Below the pieces are notes generated by a model. That model was not told the DNA's origin. It did no database searches and saw only the letters and a program-made list of their open reading frames with translations. Both the position numbers and the translations under genes were made by a program. A stretch of DNA of 64,000 nucleotides from G963556115 sp963675945 (GTDB lineage: Bacteria; Planctomycetota; SZUA-567). Of the stretch, positions 24,202-32,760 are shown piece after piece. Every line of letters starts with the position of its first letter. Within the stretch, counting starts at the first letter, position 1. The stretch lies in contig OY780932.1 of NCBI GenBank assembly GCA_963675945.1, positions 1,922,001 to 1,986,000 of the forward strand, given 5' to 3'.

Positions 24202-25236
24202 TCAGCTTGGGGTGTAGACCGCGACACTCTCGCGCTTGACGAGCTCGGTGCTGATAAGGTTTACCATCGGTGCGCGGGTGGTTGTATGATTGAGCTTGAG
24301 ATAGAGCATATCCAGCGCTACCTGCCCGATCTGGCGCTTGGGCACATTGACCGTACTCAGCGACGGCGAGGCGACCTCGGACATAGAAAGATTATCAAAG
24401 CCGATAAGCGATATATCCTCAGGTACGCGGATATTGTACTCCTGAAAAGCCTTCATCGCGCCGAGGGCGATAATGTCGTTGGTGGCGAATAACGCCGACG
24501 GCAGGTTGACCCCGCGCTGCAGGTGGGCGGCCATATCGGTGTAGGCGCCGCTAAAGGTGGAGTCGACATCCAGTATGTACTCCGGATGCAACTCGAGCCC
24601 GAGGCTGTGCATGGAGCGGGAGAAGGCCTGCTCGCGCAGCAGAAAGTTTTCGGTGGAGATCGAACTCTTGAGCATGCCTATCCGGCGGTGCCCCAATTCC
24701 TGCAGGTAGCTGACCACTTTGTAGACCGCGTCCATATTGTTCATATTTACATAGTCGGCACTGACGCTGTAGATATACGCATCAATAAAGACGATGGTCT
24801 TCTCCGTAGCGAGAAAGGCCTGGATGTCATTCCGGCTGAGCTCGGTGGCCAGGACGACATAGCCGTCTATACCGGGGCTGTTAACCACCTTCTCCAGGAT
24901 ATCCTCCAGCGGTACCTCGGTGGGGCAGGACTCGATTTCGACAGTCATATTGTGCAGCTTGGCTGAGTCCATAACCCCGTTGAGATACTCTGCTATAAAG
25001 TACTCATGGTCGAGGTTGACCGTATGCCCGTGGCGGGAGATTTTGAGAAAGCGGATGGTGCGTTGCTGCTCCTCCTGTGCCAGCCTTCCCGGCAGGGGAT
25101 ACCCCAATTCCCGAGCGGTATCGATAATACGCTCGCGCGTATCCTTGCCCACACCTTGCTTGTTGTTGAGTGCCAGCGAGACTGCCGCTACCGATACTCC
25201 GGCTCTCTCTGCAATATCTTTTATGCCTATTTTCAT
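24202..25236 (-). CDS. LacI-family transcriptional regulator (system 2)
   Basis: DNA-binding repressor or activator responding to a sugar. The N-terminal helix-turn-helix reads I-K-D-I-A-E-R-A-G-V-S-V-A-A-V-S-L-A-L-N, followed by the hinge helix, then a Peripla_BP-like effector domain (I-D-G-Y-V-V-L-A-T-E, F-A-T-N-D-I-I-A-L-G-A, I-G-F-D-N-L). ATG 25236 follows GAAGGGA by five bases and places the HTH at residues 3-22 as usual. The longer open frame to 25335 would add an unrelated hydrophobic head. Divergent from the binding-protein gene, so it probably controls sugar system 2 and itself. Confidence 0.93.
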   Translation of the reverse strand: MKIGIKDIAERAGVSVAAVSLALNNKQGVGKDTRERIIDTARELGYPLPGRLAQEEQQRTIRFLKISRHGHTVNLDHEYFIAEYLNGVMDSAKLHNMTVEIESCPTEVPLEDILEKVVNSPGIDGYVVLATELSRNDIQAFLATEKTIVFIDAYIYSVSADYVNMNNMDAVYKVVSYLQELGHRRIGMLKSSISTENFLLREQAFSRSMHSLGLELHPEYILDVDSTFSGAYTDMAAHLQRGVNLPSALFATNDIIALGAMKAFQEYNIRVPEDISLIGFDNLSMSEVASPSLSTVNVPKRQIGQVALDMLYLKLNHTTTRAPMVNLISTELVKRESVAVYTPS

Positions 25237-25397
25237 TTTTTCCCTTCTGAACTCTGACTGCCAGGAGCAGAACCCTTGTGTAAAGTAGGCTATTATAAGG
25301 GTATAATAAAATAAATTAAGCTGTTTTATCTGCAAGCGTACAATAAAAAATATAGTCCTGAATAATACAAAATTATATAAATATTAACTTAATAAAT

Positions 25398-25406
25398 TTT
25401 AGTAAA
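25398..25406. promoter_or_regulatory. Putative regulator site TTTAGTAAA
   Basis: Nine-base palindrome (TTTA-S-TAAA) also found three times in the control region of sugar system 3. Candidate operator for a LacI-family protein; by pattern only. Confidence 0.3.
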
Positions 25407-25622
25407 GCCGGATAGCGTGTTATGGTTCTGGGCTGAATACGACTTACGCAGCTATAAGCTATTATTTATTGGTACTTTAACTGCAATGTGTTACTAAAAT
25501 ATCGATATTAATAGTGCTTTTGACAGGCACTGATACTTACTAATGATGACCTTTGTATTTAATATTACTCAATAAAATTCAGCTAAACCACTAAAAAAAA
25601 TAAAAAAAATTAATAAGAAGAC

Positions 25623-25652
25623 TTGCGTAACTGTGAGTCAATGTGATAGAAT
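25623..25652 (+). promoter_or_regulatory. Putative promoter of sugar system 2
   Basis: TTGCGT (25623-25628), 18-base spacer, TAGAAT (25647-25652), 46 bases before the binding-protein start. Confidence 0.35.
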
Positions 25653-25698
25653 CAAGATGTGTTGAGTTTGAATAATTTTGTTTAATGGAGAAAAAGTT

Positions 25699-26700
25699 AT
25701 GAAAAAAATCATTCTATCTGTGCTTGTGATTCTCGCTCTTTTCGCTGTCACCTTCAATGTTGCGCAGGCGGGTGACAAAAAGTACACCATCGCTACTGTC
25801 GTCAAGATTGACGGTATTCCTTGGTTTGACCGGATGCGCCAAGGGGTCGACGAGTATGGTGAGGAGACTGGTACTGAGACAATATTCATGGGACCGGCGC
25901 AGGCAGATGCGGCGCAGCAGGTGCAGATCATTGAGAATCTGATTGCACAGCAGGTAGACGCTATCTGTGTTGTGCCTTTCTCTCCAGAAGCGCTGGAACC
26001 TGTACTCAAGCGCGCTCGAGATGCCGGAATTGTCGTGGTAGTGCATGAAGCCTCCGACCAGAAGAATGCTGATGCGATTATCGAAGCCTTCCAGAACCAG
26101 GCTTACGGCGCGCAGATGCTCAAGATTCTCGCTGAAAAGATGGGTGGCAAGGGCGAATACACCAACTTTGTCGGCAGCCTTACCAGTAAGTCACACAATG
26201 AGTGGATGGACGGCGCAGAGGCTGAGCAGCAGAAGGATTACCCAGAGATGACCCTCGTCAGCAAGCGTAACGAAGATTATGATGACCAGAACAAGGCGTA
26301 CGAGAAGACTAAGGAACTTCTCACCGCATATCCTGACCTCAAGGGTGTACTCGGCAGTGCCAGTACTACTGCTCCCGGAGCCGGACTGGCGGTGGAAGAG
26401 GCAGGCTTGCAGGACGTAGTGAGCGTGGTTGGAACCAGTCTGCCAAGTGTCTGCAAGCAGTATCTGGAATCCGGTGCGGTCGATTACATCGCTTTCTGGG
26501 ATCCAGCTATGGCCGGCAAGGCGATGAATGAGATTGCAGTCAAGATCCTCGACGGTAAGAAGGCAGAGCTCAAGGATGGGGCAAATCTCGGTATTGAGGG
26601 TTATGAATCACTCAAACAGGATCCAAAGAAACCCAATCTCTTCTATGGACAGGCCTGGGTCTTTGTTGATAAGGATAACATGGATAAGTATAACTTCTAA
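25699..26700 (+). CDS. Periplasmic sugar-binding protein, LsrB/RhaS-like (system 2)
   Basis: Solute-binding protein of 333 residues. Signal peptide M-K-K-I-I-L-S-V-L-V-I-L-A-L-F ending A-Q-A before G-D-K-K, without a lipobox. The mature part follows the autoinducer-2/rhamnose-binding branch of Peripla_BP_4: I-P-W-F-D-R-M-R-Q-G-V near the start, F-M-G-P-A-Q-A-D-A-A-Q-Q-V as the ligand-loop region, and P-F-S-P-E-A-L-E-P-V-L-K-R-A. The ATG at 25699 has ATGGAGA upstream; an earlier in-frame codon at 25678 lacks a site. It heads an operon of ATPase, two permeases and two DhaK/DhaL-type kinase subunits. No AI-2 processing genes (lsrF, lsrG, lsrK) are present, so a catabolic sugar is likelier than AI-2. 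Confidence 0.92.
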   Translation: MKKIILSVLVILALFAVTFNVAQAGDKKYTIATVVKIDGIPWFDRMRQGVDEYGEETGTETIFMGPAQADAAQQVQIIENLIAQQVDAICVVPFSPEALEPVLKRARDAGIVVVVHEASDQKNADAIIEAFQNQAYGAQMLKILAEKMGGKGEYTNFVGSLTSKSHNEWMDGAEAEQQKDYPEMTLVSKRNEDYDDQNKAYEKTKELLTAYPDLKGVLGSASTTAPGAGLAVEEAGLQDVVSVVGTSLPSVCKQYLESGAVDYIAFWDPAMAGKAMNEIAVKILDGKKAELKDGANLGIEGYESLKQDPKKPNLFYGQAWVFVDKDNMDKYNF

Positions 26701-26800
26701 TGGTGTATTTCCACATAAAGCTGACCGGGCATCTGTGCCGGTAAACCTATAAACACACAATAAACCTGAGCAAGTAAGGGAGTCATAAGTCGTCACGAGG

Positions 26801-28399
26801 ATGGCTCCCTATCTTTTTACCTTGATTTACGCTTGTTTCAGCGTCAAGTGGGTACAGTTCGACAATAAAAAAATGGATAATAAGATGATGGATAATAATG
26901 GGCAAGCTGATTTTATTCACATGCAGGATATAGATAAGAAGTTCTCCGGGGTGCATGCGCTCAACCGTGTGAGCCTGCGGATGCAGCCCGGTGAAGTGCG
27001 GTGCCTGGCCGGGGAGAACGGTTCGGGTAAGTCCACTCTGATCAAGGTGCTCTCCGGGGTGTATAAGCCGGAGGGCGGGATGATCAAGATCAATAACAAC
27101 TCCTACCGGCGGATAACCCCGATTGAATCAATGGGCGAGGGCGTGCAGATAATTTATCAGGATTTTTCGCTCTTTCCTAATTTGACCGTGGCTGAGAATA
27201 TTGCGATGAACTCGCTCTGCGAGAATAAACGGGCGTTCTACAGTGCGCGTGAAGCTAAGGAGATTGCCCAGAAAGCACTGGGGAAGATCGGGATTGATCT
27301 GCCGCTCTCGGTGATTACCGAGGAGCTCTCGGTAGCCGATCGACAGCTTATCGCGATTGCGCGGGCGATGGTCAATGACGCCAAGCTGATCGTGATGGAT
27401 GAGGCGACGACCGCGTTGACCCAGAACGAGGTCGACAAACTCTTCTCGATTATTCTTGACCTCAAGAGCAAGGGGATTGCGACCCTCTTTGTCAGCCATA
27501 AGCTCCGTGAAGTGCTGGAGATCAGTGAGAAGATAACTATTCTGCGTAACGGCAAGCTGGTCTCTGAAGGCGAGACCAAGGACTATGATGAGGCTAGTAT
27601 CTCGTATCATATGACCGGTAGGGATATCGCCAAGGCTCGGTTCAAGCCCTTTCCGGTGCCGGAGCACGCTCCGTCGGCTTTAGAGCTACAGGGGCTCGGT
27701 AATGAGCGTGATTTCAGAAATATCTCCTTTACTCTCAACCCCGGGGATATTGTCGGGATTACCGGTCTGCTTGGTTGTGGACGTAATGAGCTGATGGAGG
27801 CGCTCTTCGGATTGCGCCCGTACAGTCGGGGTAAGGTCTTGCTCCAGGGGCGGGAGGTGAAGCTGAATAGTATCGAGGCGGCGATGGAGAATCACATCGG
27901 GCTGGTGCCGGAGGATCGCCTTACTGAAGGGCTCTTCCTGGATCAACCGATCAATGATAACATTACCGTGAGTATTCTCGACCGCATAAAGGGTGCGTTC
28001 GGACTCCTCAACGGGGCAGAGGGCAAGCGTATCGTTGACAAGCAGATTACGGATATGAAGATTGTCACCCCGGATGCGAATAACCCGGTAAGCAGTCTCT
28101 CCGGGGGCAATCAGCAGCGGGTGGTACTCGGTAAGTGGCTGGCCAGCGATATCAAGATACTGATGCTCAACGGTCCGACGGTAGGTGTGGATATCGGTTC
28201 CAAGGAGGAGATTCATAAGAAGCTCAAGGAGCTTGCTGAGCGCGGGCTGGCGGTACTTATGATCTCCGACGATCTGCCGGAATTGGTGCAGAATACCAGC
28301 CGGATAATCCTGATGCATAAGGGCGAGATCGTCACCGAGTTTGACTGCGGCAGTTCTGAGGAGAATGATATCATTACCAAGATGAAGGAACTGCGCTGA
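26801..28399 (+). CDS. Sugar ABC transporter ATPase with altered second Walker B (system 2)
   Basis: Double ATPase of the RbsA/LsrA group. First domain: G-E-N-G-S-G-K-S-T, L-S-V-A-D-R-Q-L, I-V-M-D-E-A-T-T-A-L. Second domain: T-G-L-L-G-C-G-R-N-E, L-S-G-G-N-Q-Q-R, then I-L-M-L-N-G-P-T-V-G-V-D-I-G-S. The family's second 'LDEPT' is replaced by L-N-G-P-T, losing the catalytic Glu, so the second site should bind but not hydrolyse ATP. The start is uncertain: conserved sequence begins near residue 38 (F-I-H-M-Q-D-I-D-K-K-F), and ATGs at 26873 and 26885 are alternatives. None has a clear ribosome site. Confidence 0.92.
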   Translation: MAPYLFTLIYACFSVKWVQFDNKKMDNKMMDNNGQADFIHMQDIDKKFSGVHALNRVSLRMQPGEVRCLAGENGSGKSTLIKVLSGVYKPEGGMIKINNNSYRRITPIESMGEGVQIIYQDFSLFPNLTVAENIAMNSLCENKRAFYSAREAKEIAQKALGKIGIDLPLSVITEELSVADRQLIAIARAMVNDAKLIVMDEATTALTQNEVDKLFSIILDLKSKGIATLFVSHKLREVLEISEKITILRNGKLVSEGETKDYDEASISYHMTGRDIAKARFKPFPVPEHAPSALELQGLGNERDFRNISFTLNPGDIVGITGLLGCGRNELMEALFGLRPYSRGKVLLQGREVKLNSIEAAMENHIGLVPEDRLTEGLFLDQPINDNITVSILDRIKGAFGLLNGAEGKRIVDKQITDMKIVTPDANNPVSSLSGGNQQRVVLGKWLASDIKILMLNGPTVGVDIGSKEEIHKKLKELAERGLAVLMISDDLPELVQNTSRIILMHKGEIVTEFDCGSSEENDIITKMKELR

Positions 28400-28461
28400 T
28401 GGGCGGTGAGCAGGATGTGCAGCACGGTTTATTGGATAATTAAGGACAGGTGTTTAGTGCG

Positions 28462-29451
28462 ATGAAAAACCTTATCAAACGACAAGAATTTTATATACTG
28501 CTGGTAATTATTGTACTGGCTCTGATTATCGGGACGAAGAACGGCGCTTTCTATTCGCTCTCCAATATCTTCTCGCTCTGCAAGAGTACGGTGGTAATGG
28601 GGATCTTTGCGATGGGGACGCTGGTGGTGCTGCTCAGCGGCGGGATAGATGTCTCGATGACGGCGGTAGCGGCGTTCAGCATGTATCTGACCTGCTCCTG
28701 GGCGGTGACGCATGGGCAGGAAGCGCCGATAATCCTCGCCTTTCTGATGTCGATGGGAATCGGCGGCGTACTCGGAGTGCTCAATGGGCTGCTGGTGAGT
28801 CTCTTTGATTTCCCTACCATGATTGTGTCGCTGGGGACGAGCTACGCCTTTGCCGGCTTTATCTACACCTTTATCAGCACACGTATTGTAAATGTGCTGC
28901 CGAAGAATCTGACCGCTTTTTCTAAGAGTGAGATTCTGACTGCGACCCTGGATAATGGGCGCAAAGTCGGGCTGACCAGCGCCTTTCTGATCATGTTGGC
29001 GGTGATGCTGGTGACCTTCCTCATGCTGCGTTTTACCATGCTCGGGCGGAGTGTCTTCGCGATTGGCGGTTCGCAGAGTGCGGCTGAACGCGCCGGGATA
29101 AATGTGAAGTTGGTCAAGTTTCTGATCTACCCCTTTGTCGGGGTCACCGCCGGACTCGCTGGAATCATTCATTCCGCCTTTATGCGTAATTCAAATCCTT
29201 TCGACCTAATCGGCACCGAACTCAATGTGATCGCGGCGACCGTACTCGGTGGGGCGAATGTCGGCGGGGGGAAGGGGACGGTTATCGGTACCTTCCTCGG
29301 AGTGGTGCTGATGGTGATTGTCAATAACAGCTTGATCTTTATGGGTATACCAAGTTATTGGCAGCGGGTGACGACCGGTATTATCATTATTCTGGCTACC
29401 GGCATACCCGCACTCGCCAAGCGCTACTCTGAGCGCAAGTCGGCTTTGTAA
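28462..29451 (+). CDS. Sugar ABC transporter permease 1 (system 2)
   Basis: Inner-membrane permease of BPD_transp_2 type, about 329 residues with 8-10 hydrophobic segments. Motifs include L-V-V-L-L-S-G-G-I-D-V-S-M, the loop S-A-A-E-R-A-G-I-N-V and A-A-T-V-L-G-G-A-N-V-G-G-G. ATG 28462 is taken as start, with AGGTG nine bases before; GTG 28450 is possible. A second, different permease follows 18 bases after the stop, so the channel is probably a heterodimer, as in the LsrC/LsrD pair. Confidence 0.93.
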   Translation: MKNLIKRQEFYILLVIIVLALIIGTKNGAFYSLSNIFSLCKSTVVMGIFAMGTLVVLLSGGIDVSMTAVAAFSMYLTCSWAVTHGQEAPIILAFLMSMGIGGVLGVLNGLLVSLFDFPTMIVSLGTSYAFAGFIYTFISTRIVNVLPKNLTAFSKSEILTATLDNGRKVGLTSAFLIMLAVMLVTFLMLRFTMLGRSVFAIGGSQSAAERAGINVKLVKFLIYPFVGVTAGLAGIIHSAFMRNSNPFDLIGTELNVIAATVLGGANVGGGKGTVIGTFLGVVLMVIVNNSLIFMGIPSYWQRVTTGIIIILATGIPALAKRYSERKSAL

Positions 29452-29469
29452 AGAAATTGAGGAGAGAAC

Positions 29470-30504
29470 GTGAACATATTTAGTAAGATTAAGAATAGCT
29501 TATTCAATGACCCGGATCGGGATAGACTCCTTATCATCGTACTCGCTATCTTTGTGTTGATGTCGGTACTGAACTTTGAGAAATTTGTCTCGCTTAGAAA
29601 TATCCAGTCGATGCTCTACTCCTTTCCGGAGCTCGGAATATTCGCCCTGGGTATAATGGTGGCGCTGATCACCGGCGGTATCGACCTCTCGATAGTCGGG
29701 ATCGCCAATCTCTCGAGCGTGACGGCGGCTCTGATCATGACCAAATTTGCCGGGGCGGACTCGGAAGCCGGGGTCGTAGCGCTGGCGGTAATCGTTGCAC
29801 TCGTGGTGGCGACTCTTTGTGGTCTCTTCAACGGCTTTATTATCGGTACGATCAAGATTCATCCGATTCTTGCCACTCTCGGCACCTTCCAGCTCTATGG
29901 CGGGATTGCCGTGATCATTACCAAGGGGTATGCGGTCTTTGGCTTTGCCGACAGCTTTATCTTTGCTGGTAACGGCAAGGTGTTTGATATTCCCTTCCCC
30001 TTCATTGTTTATGTGGTCGTAGTGGCGCTGTTGGCGGTTATCCTCAAGCAGACCGCCTTCGGTAAACGGATCTATTTAGTCGGCAGTAACAGTACGGCCA
30101 GTCGCTACTCCGGTATCAGTAATGAGAAGGTACTTCTCAAGACCTATATGCTTGTTGGCCTGCTCGGCGGAATTGCGGGATTGATCATGATCGCTCGTAC
30201 CAATTCGGCCAAGGCGGATTACGGTGCGTCCTATACCTTGCAGGCGATATTGGTCTGTCTGCTGGGCGGGGTGGACTGGACTGGAGGTTTCGGCAGAATT
30301 TCGAGTGTGGTTATCTCGGTGATCGGACTCCAATTCCTCTCCAGTGGTTTTAATCTGCTCCGCTTCAATAATTTTGCCCGGGACTTTACCTGGGGAGCGT
30401 TCCTGATCTTTATTATTGTCTTCAATTATTATATGCATCAGATAGATGAGGAGCGAGAGAAGCGGCGGCTGAGTCTACAGCGGCGGCAAGCAACCCAGAC
30501 TTGA
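29470..30504 (+). CDS. Sugar ABC transporter permease 2 (system 2)
   Basis: Second BPD_transp_2 permease (344 residues), partner of the preceding one. Hydrophobic throughout, with M-V-A-L-I-T-G-G-I-D-L-S-I, the loop A-S-R-Y-S-G-I-S-N and L-V-C-L-L-G-G-V-D-W-T-G-G. It starts with GTG at 29470, clearly set by GAGGAG five bases upstream. The charged C-terminal tail is Arg/Gln-rich. Gene order ATPase-permease-permease after the binding protein is typical of LsrB/RhaS-type importers. Confidence 0.93.
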   Translation: MNIFSKIKNSLFNDPDRDRLLIIVLAIFVLMSVLNFEKFVSLRNIQSMLYSFPELGIFALGIMVALITGGIDLSIVGIANLSSVTAALIMTKFAGADSEAGVVALAVIVALVVATLCGLFNGFIIGTIKIHPILATLGTFQLYGGIAVIITKGYAVFGFADSFIFAGNGKVFDIPFPFIVYVVVVALLAVILKQTAFGKRIYLVGSNSTASRYSGISNEKVLLKTYMLVGLLGGIAGLIMIARTNSAKADYGASYTLQAILVCLLGGVDWTGGFGRISSVVISVIGLQFLSSGFNLLRFNNFARDFTWGAFLIFIIVFNYYMHQIDEEREKRRLSLQRRQATQT

Positions 30505-30585
30505 CGGAGCAGGTTGAGGGATGGTGAATATAAGACTGGTGGTAATCTGATTTGTTAATATATAGTAATAGTAAAGGAAGTGAGA

Positions 30586-31587
30586 ATGAAGAAATTTGTC
30601 AATAAACCCGAGGAGTATGTGGATGATATGCTTGATGGTCTGTATGCGGCGCATCCAGATATGCTGACCTATGTCAATGATGATAAACGCTGTCTGGTAC
30701 GTGCCGGAGGGAAGCAGGAGGGTAAGGTGGCGCTGGCGACCGGTGGCGGGAGCGGGCATCTGCCGTTATTTTTAGGGTATGTCGGGGCGGGTATGCTCGA
30801 CGGATGTGCTATCGGTGGGGTCTTTCAGTCGCCGAGCGCGGAGCAGATGTACGAGGTGACCAAGGCGATCGACAGCGGGGCGGGGACGCTCTATATCTAC
30901 GGCAATTATACCGGGGATATCATCAACTTTGAGATGGCCGCGGAGATGGCGGAGATGGACGATATCCGGGTACTCAACCTTACTGGTAAGGATGATGTAG
31001 CGAGTAAGAAGAAGGGCGAGGAGGACAAGCGCCGCGGGGTGGCCGGGATCTTCTTTGTCTATAAGTGTGCCGGGGCGGCGGCCGAGGCGCGTTTATCTCT
31101 GGATGAGGTGCTGCGCGTGGCGCAGAAGGCGGTGGATAATGTGCGCACTATGGGCGTGGCCTTTACCCCGTGTATCATCCCTGAGGTCGGTAAACCCTCC
31201 TTTACTCTGGATGAAGGGGAGATGGAGATCGGGATGGGGATTCACGGTGAGCCTGGAGTGGGGCGGGGTGAGTTGATCGCAGCGGATAAAATTGTCGATG
31301 CTATGCTTGAACCGATCCTCAACGATCTGCCGTATACCGCCGGGGATGAGGTCGCGGTACTCATCAACGGTCTCGGTGCGACCCCGCTGGAGGAGCAGTA
31401 TATCATCTATCGCCGGGTAGCCGAGATTCTGGGCGAGAAGGAGATCACGGTTGCCAAGGTCTATGTTGGCGAGTACGCAACCAGTATGGAGATGACCGGG
31501 GCGTCGATCTCACTGCTCAAGCTCGACAGTGAACTAAAAGAGTATCTGCTCAGCCCGGCTGAGACCCCGTTCTTTATACAGAAATAA
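30586..31587 (+). CDS. dhaK: Dihydroxyacetone-kinase-type subunit DhaK
   Basis: Substrate-binding subunit that holds a short ketose as a covalent hemiaminal and passes it to the DhaL subunit for phosphorylation. Key residues are present: His58 in G-S-G-H-L-P and His220 in M-G-I-H-G-E-P-G, the covalent-binding histidine. Also T-G-G-G-S-G and N-Y-T-G-D motifs. 333 residues, normal length. ATG 30586 has AAAGGAAG upstream; the GTG at 30580 is within that site. In the same operon as a LsrB/RhaS-like importer, with dhaL 160 bases downstream, so the substrate may be a related tetrulose or other ketose rather than dihydroxyacetone. Confidence 0.93.
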   Translation: MKKFVNKPEEYVDDMLDGLYAAHPDMLTYVNDDKRCLVRAGGKQEGKVALATGGGSGHLPLFLGYVGAGMLDGCAIGGVFQSPSAEQMYEVTKAIDSGAGTLYIYGNYTGDIINFEMAAEMAEMDDIRVLNLTGKDDVASKKKGEEDKRRGVAGIFFVYKCAGAAAEARLSLDEVLRVAQKAVDNVRTMGVAFTPCIIPEVGKPSFTLDEGEMEIGMGIHGEPGVGRGELIAADKIVDAMLEPILNDLPYTAGDEVAVLINGLGATPLEEQYIIYRRVAEILGEKEITVAKVYVGEYATSMEMTGASISLLKLDSELKEYLLSPAETPFFIQK

Positions 31588-31749
31588 GCTGACGGGTTCG
31601 GTACCTGGTTCTAGCGGGAGAAAGCCGAAGAGTAAGAGTTCAGGGTGCGCCGGGGTACCGGGTCGGTCAAAGTGGTGTGGTTCGGTACCGGGAGGTGTGC
31701 AGGAAAGTGCTGCGGGTAGGTAGTCAACTAGTAGTGAAAGGAAGAGAGT
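31588..31749. other. Spacer between dhaK and dhaL with repeated GGTACC blocks
   Basis: 162 bp holding TTCGGTACC twice (near 31598 and 31682) and GGGTACCGGG (about 31654), which can pair with each other. No T-run. It may fold in the transcript and tune dhaL expression. Confidence 0.3.
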
Positions 31750-32388
31750 ATGGAGATGTTAACGGCTGAAGGGATCGGAGTCCTCTTCGGCAAGCTCAAG
31801 GAGACGATGTCCCGGGAGCGGGATAAATTAATAGAGATGGATAGCCTGGTCGGTGACGGAGATCTGGGGATAACTATGGACAAGGCGTTCAGTGCCGGTT
31901 GCGCCGAGATTGAGGTGATGCTTGCCGGGGGCGAGGTTGATCCGGCCAAGCTGCTGATGAAGGCGGGTATGAAGATGGCTTCGGCGGCGCCCTCGACCAT
32001 GGGTACGCTCATGGGCAGCGGTTTTCTCAGCGGCGGCAAAGCTCTCAAAGGGGTTGAGGCGCTGGGTACGCCCGAACTTGCCGCTTTCTTCCGGGCCTTT
32101 CTGGAGGTGGTTGAGCAGCGGGGCAAGGCCAAGGTCGGGGATAAGACCGTACTGGATGTACTCAGCCCGGTAGCCGATCGGCTTGGTGAACTCAAGGATG
32201 AACCCTTGCCGGCAGCACTCGCCGTGGTCAGGCAGACCAGTGCGGCGGCGCTCGAGAGTACCAAAGACCTGGTGGCGCAGCACGGCAAGGCGGCTACCTT
32301 TTCTGAGAAGTCCAAGGGGCTTATCGATCAGGGAGCGTATGTAATTGACTTGATCGTCGGCTGCTTTGTGGCTACGGTCTGCGCGTAG
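31750..32388 (+). CDS. dhaL: Dihydroxyacetone-kinase-type nucleotide-binding subunit DhaL
   Basis: Binds ADP/ATP through Mg and phosphorylates the ketose held by DhaK. The metal-binding Asp cluster is visible in S-L-V-G-D-G-D-L-G-I-T-M (about residues 32-43); S-T-M-G-T-L-M-G-S-G-F and V-G-D-K-T-V-L-D follow. 212 residues, normal. Start ATG 31750, with GGAAGAGAGT before it. No DhaM phosphotransferase gene is seen, so ATP may be used directly or DhaM is encoded elsewhere. Last gene of sugar system 2; a terminator follows at 32555. Confidence 0.92.
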   Translation: MEMLTAEGIGVLFGKLKETMSRERDKLIEMDSLVGDGDLGITMDKAFSAGCAEIEVMLAGGEVDPAKLLMKAGMKMASAAPSTMGTLMGSGFLSGGKALKGVEALGTPELAAFFRAFLEVVEQRGKAKVGDKTVLDVLSPVADRLGELKDEPLPAALAVVRQTSAAALESTKDLVAQHGKAATFSEKSKGLIDQGAYVIDLIVGCFVATVCA

Positions 32389-32760
32389 CGCGGGTTGGGG
32401 TTGGTTGTTTGGCGAGTAGTAGATAGGTAGATTTTGAGGTTGTGGCCAATGCAGCGGTGGCCGTAGAAATTATGGAGAATTTGGCAAAAACTAGACTTTA
32501 TCTGGGGTGCTGACAGATGTTTTTTGTCGTGTTTGTCCCGTTTTTAATGTGATTCCTCCCGTAGCCGGGAGGTTTTTTTTTGAAAATTACCGAAGAATGT
32601 AGTGGTAAACGGGGAATATTTCTTTGACAAAATTTGTATATTATTTTAGCATTGAAGGTAGTGATGTTGAATAGCCTGGTGTTTGTGTCGGTTATAGATT
32701 ATTCTGAATAATTGTTTTTGCTTACCGGCGAATTATCGTCGGTTAGATAAGAGGCTCAGT
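32389..32760. other. Intergenic region between dhaL and the large sensor kinase
   Basis: 372 bp. It holds a strong terminator at 32555-32581 and, after it, an AT-rich promoter region (TTTGACAAAATTTG near 32622) for the kinase gene. Confidence 0.45.
32555..32581 (+). terminator. Intrinsic terminator of sugar system 2
   Basis: CCTCCCG, loop TAGC, CGGGAGG, then nine T: a classic intrinsic terminator. Confidence 0.9.

Larger units (their letters stand above)
25237..25698. other. Divergent control region of sugar system 2
   Basis: 462 bp of very AT-rich DNA between the LacI-type gene and its presumed target operon. It contains TTTAGTAAA at 25398-25406 and a near match (GTTACTAAA) at 25490-25498, plus the promoter listed separately. 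Confidence 0.5.

Noticed and set aside
28429..29172. 247-codon minus-strand frame opposite the system 2 permease
   Set aside because: His/Arg/Gln-rich mirror of a hydrophobic membrane protein gene.
25699..30504. Complete AI-2 (Lsr) uptake system
   Set aside because: The importer resembles LsrB-type proteins, but lsrK, lsrF, lsrG and lsrR are absent and the enzymes present are for sugar catabolism.
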